DNA of 64,000 bases from Buttiauxella warmboldiae (GCF_003818135.1 NZ_RPOH01000036.1:47937-111936); one strand, 5' to 3'; shown: positions 50,815 to 60,887, numbered from the stretch's first letter. A program made the numbers and translations. Notes: a model not told the origin generated them from the sequence alone.

Positions 50815-51231
50815 TTAGCTAAGATTGGCAGCTTTGGTGCGGATGGCACGGATCATGGCTTCGAGCCCCTGCGAGCGAGAGGGCGTAAGATGCTGAGCCA
50901 GCTCGAGTTCCTCAAACCATGGGCGCACATCAAACGCGACAATATCCTGCGCCGTCATCTGCTGGTAGAGAATAAACACGATAGCAATCAGCCCTTTGAC
51001 AATCGCCGTATCGCTGTCCCCCTCAAGGGTAATCACGCCGTCCGGCTGTTGATGCATCACGATCCAGACCTGGCTCTGGCAGCCCTGAATAGCGTTTTCC
51101 GCCGTATGTTGCGCAGCTGCTAACGCCGGCAGTCGCCCGCCCAGCTCAATGATATAGAGATATTTTTCTTCCCAGTTGCTACAGCGGCTGAAATTTTGCA
51201 GTAACTTTTCTTTGGCGGGCAATGTAGCCAT
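50815..51231 (-). CDS. sufE: Cysteine desulfuration protein SufE
   Basis: 138 residues, the E. coli length. SufE accepts persulfide sulfur from SufS through the Cys in [15 protein letters not shown] (about 51) and passes it to SufB for Fe-S assembly under iron limitation or oxidative stress. Last gene of the sufABCDSE operon; it starts 13 bases after the sufS stop. [16 protein letters not shown] is a further family stretch. Confidence 0.97.
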   Translation of the reverse strand: MATLPAKEKLLQNFSRCSNWEEKYLYIIELGGRLPALAAAQHTAENAIQGCQSQVWIVMHQQPDGVITLEGDSDTAIVKGLIAIVFILYQQMTAQDIVAFDVRPWFEELELAQHLTPSRSQGLEAMIRAIRTKAANLS

Positions 51232-51244
51232 GGCTTGCTCCCTG

Positions 51245-52465
51245 TTAGCCTAGCAGACGATGGATGCGCTGAAGTCCTGCCGCCAGGCGATCCACTTCTT
51301 CTTCGGTATTGTAGATAGCAAACGAAGCACGGCACATCGCCGGTACTTTGTAAAACGCCATCAGCGGCATCGCGCAATGGTGTCCGGTTCGCACCGCTAC
51401 ACCGTAGTTATCAAGAAAACTTCCCACGTCATAGGCGTGATGTTTACCGAGATTAAAAGCGATAACGCCGAGCCGCTGCTCCGGGCCATAAATGGTTAGC
51501 TCAGGGACCGCTTTCAGCGCCTGCTGCGCATAGCGCATCAGTGAATGCTCATATTCGCTCACCTCGGCAAAATTGAGGCTCTCCACATAGCGTAGCGCCG
51601 CCCCCAGGCCGATTATCCCCGCCGTATTCGGCGTGCCCGCTTCAAAGCGCCACGGTGCCGCGGCATAGGTAGTGCCTGCGGTCAGGCTGACGCTGGCAAT
51701 CATCGACCCGCCCCCTTCCCACGGCGGCATGTTTTGCAGAATTTCTTCACGCGCGTACAGCACGCCGGTCCCCGTCGGGCCATAAATTTTATGGCCGGAG
51801 AAAAGGTAGAAATCGCAATCCATCGCCTGCACGTCGATGGCGTGGTGCATAACGGCCTGAGCACCATCCACCAGCACTTTGACCCCAGCCTGACGGGCAG
51901 TGGCAATCATCTCCTGCAGCGGGTTTTCCGTGCCAAGCACGTTAGAGACATGGGTAATTGCCAGCAGTTTTGTGCGTTCATCAATCAGCGTCGGAAATAC
52001 CTCAAGCCGTAATGTGCCATCCTGATTAAGCGGGATAACGCGCAAGGTTGCCCCCGAATGCTCGCACAGCATCTGCCATGGCACGATATTGGCGTGGTGC
52101 TCCATCGCAGAAATAATGATGTTATCACCAGCGTGAATATTGGCCCGCCCCCAGCTGTTGGCGACGAGGTTAATTCCTTCCGTGGTTCCACGTACAAAGA
52201 CAATCTCTTCCGGGCTGCGCGCATTGATAAAGCGTGATACCTGGTTGCGCACGTTCTCCATCTGCTGCGTTGCTTCCGCGCTTAGCGTATGAATACCGCG
52301 GTGAACCGCCGCGTAGCCGTGACGGTAAAAATCAAGCTCAGCGTCGATCACCACCTGCGGCTTTTGTGCGCTGGCTGCGCTGTCCAGGTAGACCAGCGGC
52401 TGGCCGTTGACCTCACGGCTCAGGATCGGAAAATCAGCACGCACCCGTTGAATAGAAAAACTCAT
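51245..52465 (-). CDS. sufS: Cysteine desulfurase SufS
   Basis: 406 residues. PLP-dependent group II desulfurase: the PLP-binding Lys is in [15 protein letters not shown] (about 226), the catalytic Cys in [14 protein letters not shown] (about 364). [11 protein letters not shown] contains the His stacking on PLP. It supplies sulfur from cysteine to SufE. The start overlaps the end of sufD by four bases. Confidence 0.98.
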   Translation of the reverse strand: MSFSIQRVRADFPILSREVNGQPLVYLDSAASAQKPQVVIDAELDFYRHGYAAVHRGIHTLSAEATQQMENVRNQVSRFINARSPEEIVFVRGTTEGINLVANSWGRANIHAGDNIIISAMEHHANIVPWQMLCEHSGATLRVIPLNQDGTLRLEVFPTLIDERTKLLAITHVSNVLGTENPLQEMIATARQAGVKVLVDGAQAVMHHAIDVQAMDCDFYLFSGHKIYGPTGTGVLYAREEILQNMPPWEGGGSMIASVSLTAGTTYAAAPWRFEAGTPNTAGIIGLGAALRYVESLNFAEVSEYEHSLMRYAQQALKAVPELTIYGPEQRLGVIAFNLGKHHAYDVGSFLDNYGVAVRTGHHCAMPLMAFYKVPAMCRASFAIYNTEEEVDRLAAGLQRIHRLLG

Positions 52466-53742
52466 GCTTCGCCTCCTGCAAAGCGCTGGCCAATCCGCGC
52501 CAGCACCTGCTGTTTTAACGCCTCATCGCGAATGCCTTCCGTAAGCTCCGCGGCAAAGGCATAAATAATCATCTGCATGGCGGCCTGCTCTTTAATTCCG
52601 CGCGAACGCAGGTAGAACATCTGTGCGTCATCAATGCGGCCGATGGTGGCCCCGTGGCTGCATTTCACATCGTCGGCATAAATTTCCAGCTGCGGTTTGG
52701 TATCCACCTCCGCCAGACGCCCCAGCAACAGGTTGTTGTTGGTCATCTGCCCGTCGGTTTTAATCGCGTGCTGCGCCACTTTGATCATCCCGTTGAACAC
52801 GGCCCTCCCTTTGTCGCGCACGATAGTTTTATGTAGCTGACGGCTGTTGCAGTAGCCCTTGTTATGTTCAAGCCAAGTGCGGGTATCGCATACTTCGTTG
52901 TTAACCGGCAGCGCCAGGCTGTTCATGCGCAGCTGAGTATTTTCACCGTTAAGCTGCGAGCTGGTATTGTGGCGTAATACCGCCCCGCCCAGCAGGAAGC
53001 TGCTGCTCTCAACGGAGGCATCCTTGCTGATAATTAAGTCATTATGGGCAAAGTGGTAGCTGCTGGCGTTTTCAAACGCCAGTTTGTCATGGCGCAGCTG
53101 GCTATTTGCCGCTATATCCGCCGTGAAACGCGCGCCGGTAAAATGAGGCTGTTCATCAAAGCTGACGAAATGCTCGATAACCGTCGCCCCCGCGCCTTCA
53201 CCAAGAGTTAAGTGGTGGCGATAATGGGCGGTATTCATTTCACCCTGCGCGCTACCGCGGCTGATATGCATCAGCAACAGAGCTTTCTCCGGGCGGTGGT
53301 TACGTGCGACACGGATATGCGTCACCGTTTCGGCAAGGCTTTCGGTAAGGTGCAAAAATACCTCGCCCTGCACCGCCGCGGGCAGCGAATCACGCTTTTC
53401 ATCAACGGTGATGTCAAAACCGCTGTTGCTCAAATCGTCGCTTAACTCAGGGCTGAAGCGCCCGTCAACATACACCAGGCGCCACGCCTCCACCGGCAGC
53501 GCCAGCTTATCGCGCTGGGTAGCACTTAGCTCAAGCGGCGCTGGCAACACAAACTGGTGATTCACCAGATCGTCGAGCGGCGTATATTTCCAGTTTTCAT
53601 GTTTGCGCGTCGGTAACCCCAGGCGCAGCATTTGCTGCATATGATCCTGAGCTTCTTTGCTGCGCTTTTTGCCCCGGGTTGCAAACAGGTGCTGCCACTG
53701 TTGCAGGGCGTTGGCGCTACTGCTGTTCGGTAAGCCAGCCAT
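52462..53742 (-). CDS. sufD: Fe-S cluster assembly protein SufD
   Basis: 426 residues (E. coli 423), starting [20 protein letters not shown]. It forms the SufBC2D scaffold with SufB and the ATPase SufC. The beta-helix core includes the conserved His in [20 protein letters not shown] (about 360). The coding region overlaps sufC by 26 bases and sufS by 4, so translation is coupled through the operon. Confidence 0.97.
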   Translation of the reverse strand: MAGLPNSSSANALQQWQHLFATRGKKRSKEAQDHMQQMLRLGLPTRKHENWKYTPLDDLVNHQFVLPAPLELSATQRDKLALPVEAWRLVYVDGRFSPELSDDLSNSGFDITVDEKRDSLPAAVQGEVFLHLTESLAETVTHIRVARNHRPEKALLLMHISRGSAQGEMNTAHYRHHLTLGEGAGATVIEHFVSFDEQPHFTGARFTADIAANSQLRHDKLAFENASSYHFAHNDLIISKDASVESSSFLLGGAVLRHNTSSQLNGENTQLRMNSLALPVNNEVCDTRTWLEHNKGYCNSRQLHKTIVRDKGRAVFNGMIKVAQHAIKTDGQMTNNNLLLGRLAEVDTKPQLEIYADDVKCSHGATIGRIDDAQMFYLRSRGIKEQAAMQMIIYAFAAELTEGIRDEALKQQVLARIGQRFAGGEA

Positions 53743-54463
53743 AACCCTGCTCCTCCAGTTGTTTCACCAGACTGAAATCACCCGATTTCACAATGCGCCC
53801 CTGATACAGCACGTGGACAAAGTCAGGCTTGATATAGTCGAGAATGCGCTGGTAGTGGGTGACGATAATAAACGAGCGGTTACCGTCACGCAGCGAGTTC
53901 ACCCCTGCGGCAACGATTTTCAGGGCGTCAATATCCAGCCCGGAATCTGACTCATCAAGAATACAAAGTTCAGGCTCCAGCACCGCCATTTGCAGAATAT
54001 CGTTGCGTTTTTTCTCGCCGCCGGAGAAACCTACGTTGACCGAGCGCGTCAGCAAATCTTCCGGCATTTTCAGCAGCTTGATTTTCTCTTCCATCAAATC
54101 CTGAAAATCAAAACGGTCGAGCTGCTCTTTACCACGATACTCGCGCACCGCATTAAGCGCGGTTTGCAGAAAGAACTGGTTGCTGACGCCGGGGATCTCC
54201 ACCGGATACTGGAAAGCCATAAAAATGCCTTCGCCCGCCCGATCTTCCGCAGACAACGCCAGCAGATCTTTACCGTTAAAATGCACCTGCCCGCCGGTCA
54301 CTTCATAATCTTCACGTCCGGCAAGCGTGGCGGAAAGCGTGCTTTTCCCGGAGCCGTTCGGCCCCATAATGGCGTGCACTTCGCCTGGTTTCACTTCAAG
54401 GCTTAAACCGCGCAGGATCTCTTTGTCCTCCACGCTTACCTGTAGGTCTTTAATGCTGAGCAT
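53717..54463 (-). CDS. sufC: Fe-S cluster assembly ATPase SufC
   Basis: 248 residues. ABC-type soluble ATPase: Walker A MGPNGSGKSTLSATLAG (about 33-49), signature NVGFSGGEKKRNDI (about 142-155), Walker B LCILDESDSGLDIDAL with the SufC-typical Glu and Asp, and switch His in FIIVTHYQRIL. Powers conformational change of the SufBCD scaffold. It follows sufB after 16 bases. Confidence 0.98.
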   Translation of the reverse strand: MLSIKDLQVSVEDKEILRGLSLEVKPGEVHAIMGPNGSGKSTLSATLAGREDYEVTGGQVHFNGKDLLALSAEDRAGEGIFMAFQYPVEIPGVSNQFFLQTALNAVREYRGKEQLDRFDFQDLMEEKIKLLKMPEDLLTRSVNVGFSGGEKKRNDILQMAVLEPELCILDESDSGLDIDALKIVAAGVNSLRDGNRSFIIVTHYQRILDYIKPDFVHVLYQGRIVKSGDFSLVKQLEEQGYGWLTEQQ

Positions 54464-54479
54464 AATTGTCCCTTAATCC

Positions 54480-55964
54480 TTATCCGACGCTGTGTTCGAG
54501 GCTAATCGCTAATAGTTTTTGTGCTTCCACCGCGAATTCGAGCGGCAGCTCCGAGAACACGTCTTTACAGAATCCGTTGACGATCATCGATATCGCATCG
54601 TCCTGGGCTATTCCGCGCTGCAGGCAGTAGAACAGCTGATCTTCACCAATTCGCGATGTTGTAGCTTCGTGCTCAAGCTGGGCGCTGTTGTTACGGCACT
54701 CCACGTACGGGAAGGTATGCGCACCGCTATCCGGGCCGATTAGCATGGAATCACACTGCGTGAAGTTACGGGCATTGGTTGCAGTCGGCATGATTTTCAC
54801 CAGCCCGCGGTAGCTGTTCTGGCTATGACCGGCGGAGATCCCTTTCGAGATAATGGTCGATTTGGTGTTCTTGCCGATGTGGATCATCTTGGTGCCGGTA
54901 TCCGCTTGCTGATGCCCTGCCGTCAGCGCCACCGAGAAAAATTCGCCGATGGAGTTATCACCGCGCAGAATGACGCTCGGGTACTTCCAGGTGATCGCTG
55001 AACCGGTTTCTGACTGCGTCCAGGACATTTTGCTGTTCGCCCCTTCGCACAGCGCGCGCTTGGTAACAAAATTCAGGATCCCGCCGGTGTTGCCATCGCC
55101 AGGAAACCAGTTTTGCACCGTGGAGTATTTCACTTCAGCATCTTTATGGATGATCACTTCCACCACCGCCGCGTGAAGCTGGTAGCTGTCGCGCACCGGA
55201 GCGGAACACCCTTCGATATAGCTGACGTAGCTCCCTTCGTCCGCCACTAAAATCGTGCGTTCGAACTGGCCGGTTTTTTCGGCGTTAATGCGGAAATAGG
55301 TTGAAAGCTCCATCGGGCAGCGCACGCCTTTTGGCACATAAATAAAGGTGCCGTCGGAAGCGACTGCGGCATTAAGCGCGGCAAAGAAGTTGTCGTTACC
55401 GGGCACCACGGTGCCGAGATACTTTTGCACCAGCTCGGGGAACTCGTGGATCGCCTCGCCAAACGAGCAGAAAATAATTCCCTGTTCGGAGAGCTTTTCA
55501 CGATAGGTGGTGGCCACCGATACGGAGTCAAAAATCGCATCCACCGCCACTTCTGAGCCTTCACGTACCGGCACGCCAAGCTGCCTGAATGCTTCTTCCA
55601 CTTCACCGGTCAGATACGCATTGCTACCGGGCTGTTGAACAGCTCCGGGTTGAGATTCGCAATTATCATCGCAGCTACCGCACGACGGCGCAGAGTAGTA
55701 GCTGTAATCCTGATAGTTCAGCTTTTCATAATGCGCCTTCAGCCAGTGCGGCTCTTCCATTTTCAGCCAGGCCTGATAGGCGTTCAGACGAAACGCCAGC
55801 ATCCACTCAGGCTCATTGCGCCGCGCGGAGATTGCCCGCACCACCTCTTCGTTGATGCCATGCGCCAGCTCGTCGGTTTGCAACTGGGTAAAAAAGCCCT
55901 CTTTATAGTGATGATGGCCCGCCCAGGCTTGCACTTCTTCAGACGTTTCAGTGTTACGTGACAT
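54480..55964 (-). CDS. sufB: Fe-S cluster assembly scaffold SufB
   Basis: 494 residues (E. coli 495). The main scaffold on which clusters form, with the Cys in [19 protein letters not shown] and the Glu/His of [16 protein letters not shown] near the C-terminus. An N-terminal Cys cluster, [14 protein letters not shown] (about 91-104), is as in enterobacterial SufB. Starts 8 bases after the sufA stop. Confidence 0.98.
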   Translation of the reverse strand: MSRNTETSEEVQAWAGHHHYKEGFFTQLQTDELAHGINEEVVRAISARRNEPEWMLAFRLNAYQAWLKMEEPHWLKAHYEKLNYQDYSYYSAPSCGSCDDNCESQPGAVQQPGSNAYLTGEVEEAFRQLGVPVREGSEVAVDAIFDSVSVATTYREKLSEQGIIFCSFGEAIHEFPELVQKYLGTVVPGNDNFFAALNAAVASDGTFIYVPKGVRCPMELSTYFRINAEKTGQFERTILVADEGSYVSYIEGCSAPVRDSYQLHAAVVEVIIHKDAEVKYSTVQNWFPGDGNTGGILNFVTKRALCEGANSKMSWTQSETGSAITWKYPSVILRGDNSIGEFFSVALTAGHQQADTGTKMIHIGKNTKSTIISKGISAGHSQNSYRGLVKIMPTATNARNFTQCDSMLIGPDSGAHTFPYVECRNNSAQLEHEATTSRIGEDQLFYCLQRGIAQDDAISMIVNGFCKDVFSELPLEFAVEAQKLLAISLEHSVG

Positions 55965-55972
55965 AATCCCGC

Positions 55973-56341
55973 CTACACCCCAAAGCTTTCACCACAGCCG
56001 CATTCGTGCTGTGCTTTCGGGTTATTAAATTTGAATATTTCATTGAGTCCTTCGCGCACATAATCGACTTCCGTTCCGTCGATAAACGGCATCGCAGAGA
56101 GTGGAACCCACAACTTTGCGCCGTCTGTTTCAAAAAGGAGATCGTCAGGGGCAGGCTCTTGCACGCTATCGAGCACGTAACCGAACCCCGCGCACCCTGT
56201 CTGCTTAATGCCCAGGCGCACGCCAAGAAAGCCCGGAAGCTGGCTTGCCAGCTGGCGAATATGTGCCGCAGCGTCAGGGGTGAGCGTCAGTCCCTTCCAG
56301 GCAAATTCTCGGGGATCGAAGCTACCGGTTTGCACATCCAT
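55973..56341 (-). CDS. sufA: A-type Fe-S carrier SufA
   Basis: 122 residues. Carrier that receives clusters from SufBCD and delivers them to targets. The three ligands are visible: [15 protein letters not shown] (first Cys, about 50) and [11 protein letters not shown] (CxC at the C-terminus). First gene of the suf operon; the ATG is preceded by a GAGGTG site. Regulated through the upstream Fur box. Confidence 0.97.
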   Translation of the reverse strand: MDVQTGSFDPREFAWKGLTLTPDAAAHIRQLASQLPGFLGVRLGIKQTGCAGFGYVLDSVQEPAPDDLLFETDGAKLWVPLSAMPFIDGTEVDYVREGLNEIFKFNNPKAQHECGCGESFGV

Positions 56342-56388
56342 AGTTCACCTCTTGTCTGTTTTGCCGCCAAAGGCCGATACCCTATGTT

Positions 56389-56407
56389 AATGACAATCAT
56401 TATCAAT
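56389..56407 (-). promoter_or_regulatory. Fur box in the suf promoter
   Basis: AATGACAATCATTATCAAT matches the Fur 19-mer GATAATGATAATCATTATC well in its central ATCATTATC part. It lies 48-66 bases before sufA, as expected for iron-repressed suf transcription. OxyR, IHF and IscR sites are likely further upstream but I could not place them. Confidence 0.7.
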
Positions 56408-56657
56408 ACAACATTCTGATAACAAGGGTATTCACGGAATGCCGCCTTTTTAAGCATCTTAGTTAAGGATAGACCCTGCTGAAACTCTTGCAGGCGGTGA
56501 AGTGAGTTATTTAACCACATGAAATAAATATGGTTTATCAATTGAGTGGAGGTTCGGGCGATAGAAAGTAAAAGATGCATAGAAAATATCTATTTATGCG
56601 ATTAGCGGGATAAAAAACCTGAAAACAGCGCTTCACGGCGTATTGAGCTTCACCTCT

Positions 56658-56721
56658 GGCAAGATCACGAATAGCCCCCTTCTCTTGGCATTCCCACTTT
56701 AGAGCTTCCACAGGAGAACCC
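56658..56721. ncRNA. Candidate small RNA at the RydB position
   Basis: A segment beyond the suf promoter (read on the minus strand it contains GTGGAAGCTCTAAAGTGGGA and AGAGAAGGGGGCTATTCGTG) has no coding sense, is GC-richer than its surroundings and can fold (CAAGA/TCTTG and TTCTC/GAGAA pairs). In E. coli the sRNA gene rydB lies between sufA and ydiH, the same place. I assign it by position and conserved-looking content only; strand is uncertain. Confidence 0.4.
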
Positions 56722-56888
56722 ACGTCAATATCATTTGGTTATCTCACTGAATAAAGACAATCTTTAATTAAACAACTATTACGCACTGACTGGTTTTTTC
56801 TATGAATCGCATCACAAAAAATTACCGCACAAATTTAATACAGCCCCGTCAGGCTTATCCTATCCTTTTATTTTAAGGGGTCTATTTT

Positions 56889-57362
56889 ATGGCAAACTTA
56901 CCGTTGGATTTATTAGAGCTTATCGACCGTTCTTTTATGTTGCATGCAGGTTATTTGCTGCCGGTGCCAGCGGGCGTCAATAATCGCTATCAGTGGTTAC
57001 ATACGCAGGCACCTTATAGTTTGCTTGCTCATGATAATAGTGACGACCCAAAGTTTATTTATGCCAACCAGCAGGCGCTGCGCTGTTTTAAATATTCAGA
57101 GGAAGAATTTATCGGCTTGCCTTCACGCTTCAGCGCAGCAGAGACCGACCGTCCTGCCAGACAAGTGCTGCTATTAACCGTCAGAGAGAAAGGGATTGCG
57201 GGTAACTATACCGGCCCACGCATTGACAAGTTCAACCAGTCTTTCACCATTTACGATGGCATCGTCTGGCAAATTTGTCAGCAGCAGGAGGTTATTGGGC
57301 AGGCGGCGCTATTCTGGCCCGACGATCTTGAAAGGCCGGACTGGTTTCAGGCCGACAGGTAA
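56889..57362 (+). CDS. MEKHLA domain-containing protein
   Basis: 157 residues, cytoplasmic, of the MEKHLA family, a PAS-like fold first named in plant HD-ZIP III proteins and found alone in bacteria. LLAHDNSDDPKFIYANQQAL and KYSEEEFIGLPSRFSAAETD are the PAS-like stretch; NYTGPRIDKFNQSFTIYDGI continues the beta sheet. Ligand and role are unknown. AAGGGG lies about 10 bases before the ATG. It is a single-gene unit. Confidence 0.82.
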   Translation: MANLPLDLLELIDRSFMLHAGYLLPVPAGVNNRYQWLHTQAPYSLLAHDNSDDPKFIYANQQALRCFKYSEEEFIGLPSRFSAAETDRPARQVLLLTVREKGIAGNYTGPRIDKFNQSFTIYDGIVWQICQQQEVIGQAALFWPDDLERPDWFQADR

Positions 57363-57444
57363 AACGCCACCGGAACCGTTCTGACAACCGCAGGCGATCG
57401 TCCACAGGCTTTATCATCAACAGACAGTGACCGATGAGCAGAGC

Positions 57445-57474
57445 AAAAAGTCACAGCCTGATTAAGGCTGTGAC
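57445..57474 (-). terminator. Terminator of the small hypothetical gene
   Basis: GTCACAGCC / GGCTGTGAC form a 9-base stem over a 7-base loop; on the minus strand five Ts follow. It also lies downstream of the plus-strand MEKHLA gene and could act in both directions weakly. Confidence 0.75.
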
Positions 57475-57493
57475 TCTGCGGGCGCAACGCCAG

Positions 57494-57778
57494 CTAAAGC
57501 CCGTCATTAGCGTTAACCTTATCTTCTCCCTCATTTTTTTCCAGCAAGGCAATCCCCTCGTGGGTTAACCACCCTATTGAAAATCCAATCCCCCACTCGA
57601 CCAGGCCTTTACGGATCTCGCGGTTGATCGCCGCCTCACAGACTTTTCTGGCTTCGCCAGTTTCGGCCGCTAACAGTTCAACCACCCTATCAAAACGCCA
57701 GCCCGGCTTAATGCCCTGCCTGTGCATTTGTGCGACGCACCGACACACCGTGATACTTGAAATATCCTTAGTAGCCAT
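57494..57778 (-). CDS. Small hypothetical protein, possible winged-helix
   Basis: 94 residues from the ATG at 57778, defined by AAGGAG 6 bases upstream; a longer frame starts 24 bases earlier. I do not recognise a family. The pattern ITVCRCVAQMHRQ, FDRVVELLAAETGEARKVCE, REIRKGLVEWGIGFSIGWLT resembles a helix-helix-wing arrangement with a C-terminal acidic tail, so a DNA-binding or phage-type regulator is possible. It has its own terminator, which supports expression. Confidence 0.6.
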   Translation of the reverse strand: MATKDISSITVCRCVAQMHRQGIKPGWRFDRVVELLAAETGEARKVCEAAINREIRKGLVEWGIGFSIGWLTHEGIALLEKNEGEDKVNANDGL

Positions 57779-57965
57779 CGACAACTCCTTAGTACGTAGC
57801 AATAACCGTACATGCCTTCAAATTAACTCTCAGCCTATTAGCGTAAGCCGGAGATAATATAATTGGCCGCCATTAAAACTGACAAATTAAATTTTAAGCA
57901 TAGGGTGGATGAAAGTATCAGGATAAAAAGAAGTATCGCGAGATATTATTATGCGTAACATAGCT

Positions 57966-57996
57966 GAAGTTGCAGGGTAAATATACCTGCAACTTC
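57966..57996 (-). terminator. Hairpin after the HbpS-like gene
   Basis: GAAGTTGCAGG / CCTGCAACTTC is a perfect 11-base stem over a 9-base loop, 22 bases past the minus-strand stop. No clear T tract follows on that strand, so its strength as a terminator is uncertain. Confidence 0.55.
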
Positions 57997-58017
57997 AATC
58001 AGGCGGCTATCTGGCGC

Positions 58018-58518
58018 TCAGGAGGCATTGAGCAATGTCTTATTTGCCTCAAGTGCTTCAACCGCGCATTGCTGATCAAGATGGCCGCCCGGTGCCCCAC
58101 CGATGCCAATAGCGCCAATGGTCTGGTTCGCTACTTTTACCGGTACGCCACCGCCTAGCAGCAGGAAGCCTGGAATATCACGCAGATTTTGTGCGCCAGC
58201 ATTTTCTTGCGCGCTTTTCATCACATCACCGGTTACTGATTTAGTGGTTAGCGCGGTGTAGGCTTTCATGCGGCTGGCTTCGAGAGTATGCGGGCCGGCG
58301 TTATCCATGCGTTTTACCACCTTCACCACTCCCGCGCGATCGACTACCGTTACGGCAACATTATAGTTTTTGGCACCACAGGCCTGAAGGGCACTTTGGG
58401 CAAGTTTGTCAGCAAACTCGAGAGAAAGGTTCTTTTCAGTCAACACATTGCTGGCAAAAACGGGCATTGCCGCAGCACCGCTGAACAGAACAGCTGCTAA
58501 CAGGATGGATTTTTTCAT
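58018..58518 (-). CDS. Secreted GlcG/HbpS family haem-binding-like protein
   Basis: 166 residues with a Sec signal peptide (MKKSILLAAVLFSGAAAMP, cleavage near VFA). The mature part is the GlcG/HbpS fold: YNVAVTVVDRAGVVKVVKRM, LEASRMKAYTALTTKSVTGD, and LLLGGGVPVKVANQTIGAIG with GIGGAPGGHLDQQCA. HbpS of Streptomyces binds haem outside the cell and modulates the sensor kinase SenS. Here a two-component system lies directly upstream on the same strand, 101 bases away, suggesting a comparable sensing unit. Confidence 0.85.
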   Translation of the reverse strand: MKKSILLAAVLFSGAAAMPVFASNVLTEKNLSLEFADKLAQSALQACGAKNYNVAVTVVDRAGVVKVVKRMDNAGPHTLEASRMKAYTALTTKSVTGDVMKSAQENAGAQNLRDIPGFLLLGGGVPVKVANQTIGAIGIGGAPGGHLDQQCAVEALEANKTLLNAS

Positions 58519-58619
58519 GGTTACTTCCCTCTACTCGGAGTGATTAATTTACGAGAGTTAAGGTAACCAAACATGCGGGTCGACACTATTCGGGTGACTA
58601 CCAGGCAAACCAGGTAGTT

Positions 58620-59237
58620 TTACGTAGCTTCCTTCAGCCCACCGTAGATTTTGATTAGCTTTGCCAGCGAGTTTATTTCCAGCCGGGCAAATAAACTGGC
58701 GCGATGCGCCTCTACGGTGCGTGGTGACAATGACAGCTCTCTCGCCATCTCTTTATTCGATTTCCCCTGCATGATCAGCGTCATTACCTGCTGTTCACGA
58801 GCGGAGAGCGTTGCCAGTTTCTCCCGTAGATCGGCCTGGCCTGAACGCTGTTGCTGGCTGATTTTCTGCTGCTCAAATGCTGCCCCCACCGTTTCAATCA
58901 GCAGGTCGGCATCAATGGGTTTGGTAAGAAATTCAAATGCCCCGTTTTTAAACGCGCGGCGGCAAAGATCGATGCTCCCGTGCCCGGTCATGATGATCGC
59001 CGGCAGCGTGCTGCCCATTTGCTCCCAGCTTTCAAGCAGGGTGATGCCAGATTTACCCGGCATGCGAATATCCAACAGCAAACAGCCGTTCAGATGCTGC
59101 AACTCAGGCTCAGAGACCAGGAAGCTTTGCACGCTTTCATAGGCTTGTGTTTCCCAACCCATCGTCGCCAGAAGTGCCGTTATTGACAGGCGTATCGCTT
59201 CATCGTCATCGATCAGGTAGATACTTTGCTCCATCAT
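58620..59237 (-). CDS. FixJ/LuxR-type response regulator
   Basis: 205 residues starting MMEQSIYLIDDDEAIRLSIT from one of two adjacent ATGs after AGGAGG. The receiver domain (about 1-120) has the acidic pair LIDDDEA, phospho-acceptor Asp in CLLLDIRMPGKSG, Thr in IIMTGHGS and Lys in FLTKPID. The output is a LuxR helix-turn-helix (about 140-200; SAREQQVMTLIMQGKSNKEM, LSPRTVEAHRASLFARL). It overlaps the kinase gene by four bases (ATGA). Confidence 0.93.
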   Translation of the reverse strand: MMEQSIYLIDDDEAIRLSITALLATMGWETQAYESVQSFLVSEPELQHLNGCLLLDIRMPGKSGITLLESWEQMGSTLPAIIMTGHGSIDLCRRAFKNGAFEFLTKPIDADLLIETVGAAFEQQKISQQQRSGQADLREKLATLSAREQQVMTLIMQGKSNKEMARELSLSPRTVEAHRASLFARLEINSLAKLIKIYGGLKEAT

Positions 59238-60547
59238 GCCTCCTGCTGAGCCCGTGGAAAAGTCAGGGTAAAACATGCCCCACCCGCGGCACTATTTTCC
59301 GCCCGAATACTGCCATTTAAGCGCTGTACCAGCGTTTCTGTGAGCGCCATCCCTAACCCCAGCCCGTCCTGACGCGTGGTATAAAAAGGCATAAACACCT
59401 GCTGTAATGCCTGTTCGGACAAACCTGGCCCGCCATCCGTGACGCTCAACACCATACTGTTTGCGGTAAGACGCGCATTGACTGCAACCCAGGGTTTAGC
59501 TGTTTGTCGCTGGGCCTGAATCGCGTTATTGAGCAGGTTATGGAAGATTTGCTCAATACCCAATGGCGAAGCGATAAGTGAAGGCAACGACTCAGGGATC
59601 TGGTTAATGACGTTGATTTTGCCCCGCTCGATTTCATTACCCAACAGCATCACGACCCTCTCCCAAACCTTGCTTAAGCTCACCGCTTGTAAGACCTGCT
59701 CATCGCTATGGAGCTTTTCACGAAACTCCAGCAGCAATGCGCTGATACGTTTCGTTTGAATAACTGAAGCATCCAGCAGCGGCTGAGCTTTTTCCGCCTG
59801 CTGCTGTTTAATTAAACGCTGCGCCGTTTGCGAATAGCTCAGAATCGCCGTGAGCGGTTGATTCAGTTCGTGCACCATGCCAGCAGCCATTTCACCCATC
59901 GCATTGAGGCGCGCCAACTCCGAATAATGAGCGCGTAAATCGGCAATATTGCGCTGCCGTTTCGTCACCTGATACTGATTATAAAAGTAGATAACAACGG
60001 CCCAGAAAACCCCCACAAACAGCAGTGCTAACCAGGGTAAACTGCGCCAGTCCGGGTGGTGGGTCACCGCCAGATTGAGCGGCTGAGATGGGCTTGCTAT
60101 CTGCTTTTCCCAGCGCCACCAGTCATCTTTACCGTCGCCTCCCTGCATCAGCAACGGCACGTCTTTCCAGCTCAGGCTGAAGTGATGAAATTTCTGCGGA
60201 TGCACAAAGTCAGCCAGCAAGGCTGGCAAATCAATCAGCAACGAACCCTGAGGAGAGTTTATCCAGTACGTTCCCGCTCGCGCAGGATTAATATCCGGGC
60301 GCGGCGGCTCATGAGGTTTGGTTTGCCAGCGCAGGATATAAGGGAATTTTTGCTGCACCACGGCCGGATCGCTGCTGTTTGAAAGCAGCGCCAGAATCAC
60401 ATCGTTTTGCGCAAGCTTAACGGTTATATCACGATACAAAATGCGAAACTCGGCGCTCTGCTCCTGATATTGCTGATGCAGCGCATATACCACCGCGCCG
60501 CCACAGGACAGCGTGGTGAGAAACAGCCAGATAATGACTTTAAGCAT
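59234..60547 (-). CDS. Sensor histidine kinase (NtrB/FixL-like)
   Basis: 437 residues. An N-terminal helix (about 4-22), a periplasmic domain of about 150 residues, a second helix (about 172-192), then a phospho-acceptor motif MVHELNQPLTAILSYSQ (His about 228), N box FHNLLNNAIQA, G1 box VTDGGPGLSE and G2 box DGLGLGMALTETL. The HELNQPL motif places it with the FixL/DctB class. The periplasmic part has no cysteines or haem motif and resembles no domain I know. First gene of the kinase-regulator pair, followed by the HbpS-like gene. Confidence 0.92.
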   Translation of the reverse strand: MLKVIIWLFLTTLSCGGAVVYALHQQYQEQSAEFRILYRDITVKLAQNDVILALLSNSSDPAVVQQKFPYILRWQTKPHEPPRPDINPARAGTYWINSPQGSLLIDLPALLADFVHPQKFHHFSLSWKDVPLLMQGGDGKDDWWRWEKQIASPSQPLNLAVTHHPDWRSLPWLALLFVGVFWAVVIYFYNQYQVTKRQRNIADLRAHYSELARLNAMGEMAAGMVHELNQPLTAILSYSQTAQRLIKQQQAEKAQPLLDASVIQTKRISALLLEFREKLHSDEQVLQAVSLSKVWERVVMLLGNEIERGKINVINQIPESLPSLIASPLGIEQIFHNLLNNAIQAQRQTAKPWVAVNARLTANSMVLSVTDGGPGLSEQALQQVFMPFYTTRQDGLGLGMALTETLVQRLNGSIRAENSAAGGACFTLTFPRAQQEA

Positions 60548-60551
60548 CGCG

Positions 60552-60710
60552 TTCCTTACACAAGAAGAGTTTGCCCAGGCCGTTGCCGTTAGCCCCTCTC
60601 TGGTACAGAGCTGGGAGCAAAAACACCGAAGACCATCAGGGCCATCATTGAAATTATTGCTGATGTTCGAACATCATTCCTCATTGATTAATGTGCTGTT
60701 GGCACTTTAG
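60552..60710 (+). pseudogene. Remnant of an XRE-family (HigA/NadS-like) antitoxin
   Basis: The frame encodes FLTQEEFAQAVAVSPSLVQS WEQ then HRRPSGPSLKLLLMFEHHSS up to a stop at 60710, the C-terminal half of a HigA2-like DNA-binding antitoxin (pattern T-Q-x-x-F-A-x-x-x-x-V-S-x-x-x-V-x-x-W-E-x-x-x-R-x-P-S-G). The N-terminal half is absent and the fragment begins right next to the sensor-kinase start. No toxin gene is nearby. It looks like the scar of a deletion or insertion. Confidence 0.6.
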
Positions 60711-60887
60711 CTGCAATCCTTTAGGGATTTAAGTTATTCATGATATTTATTATGAGAAACACAAACATTCATTTAAAAGTGTGATTTGTCACTCTATGTA
60801 ATTCAGGGAAGTTTTTTGCGAGTGGCTTTCCAGTATCTGAATCACACGTTTTCGGATGAGTGTTTAAAGCAATAATATATCCATGCG

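Noticed and set aside
56538..56723. 61-codon minus-strand ORF over the RydB-like segment
   Set aside because: It has no start signal and covers a region better explained as non-coding RNA.
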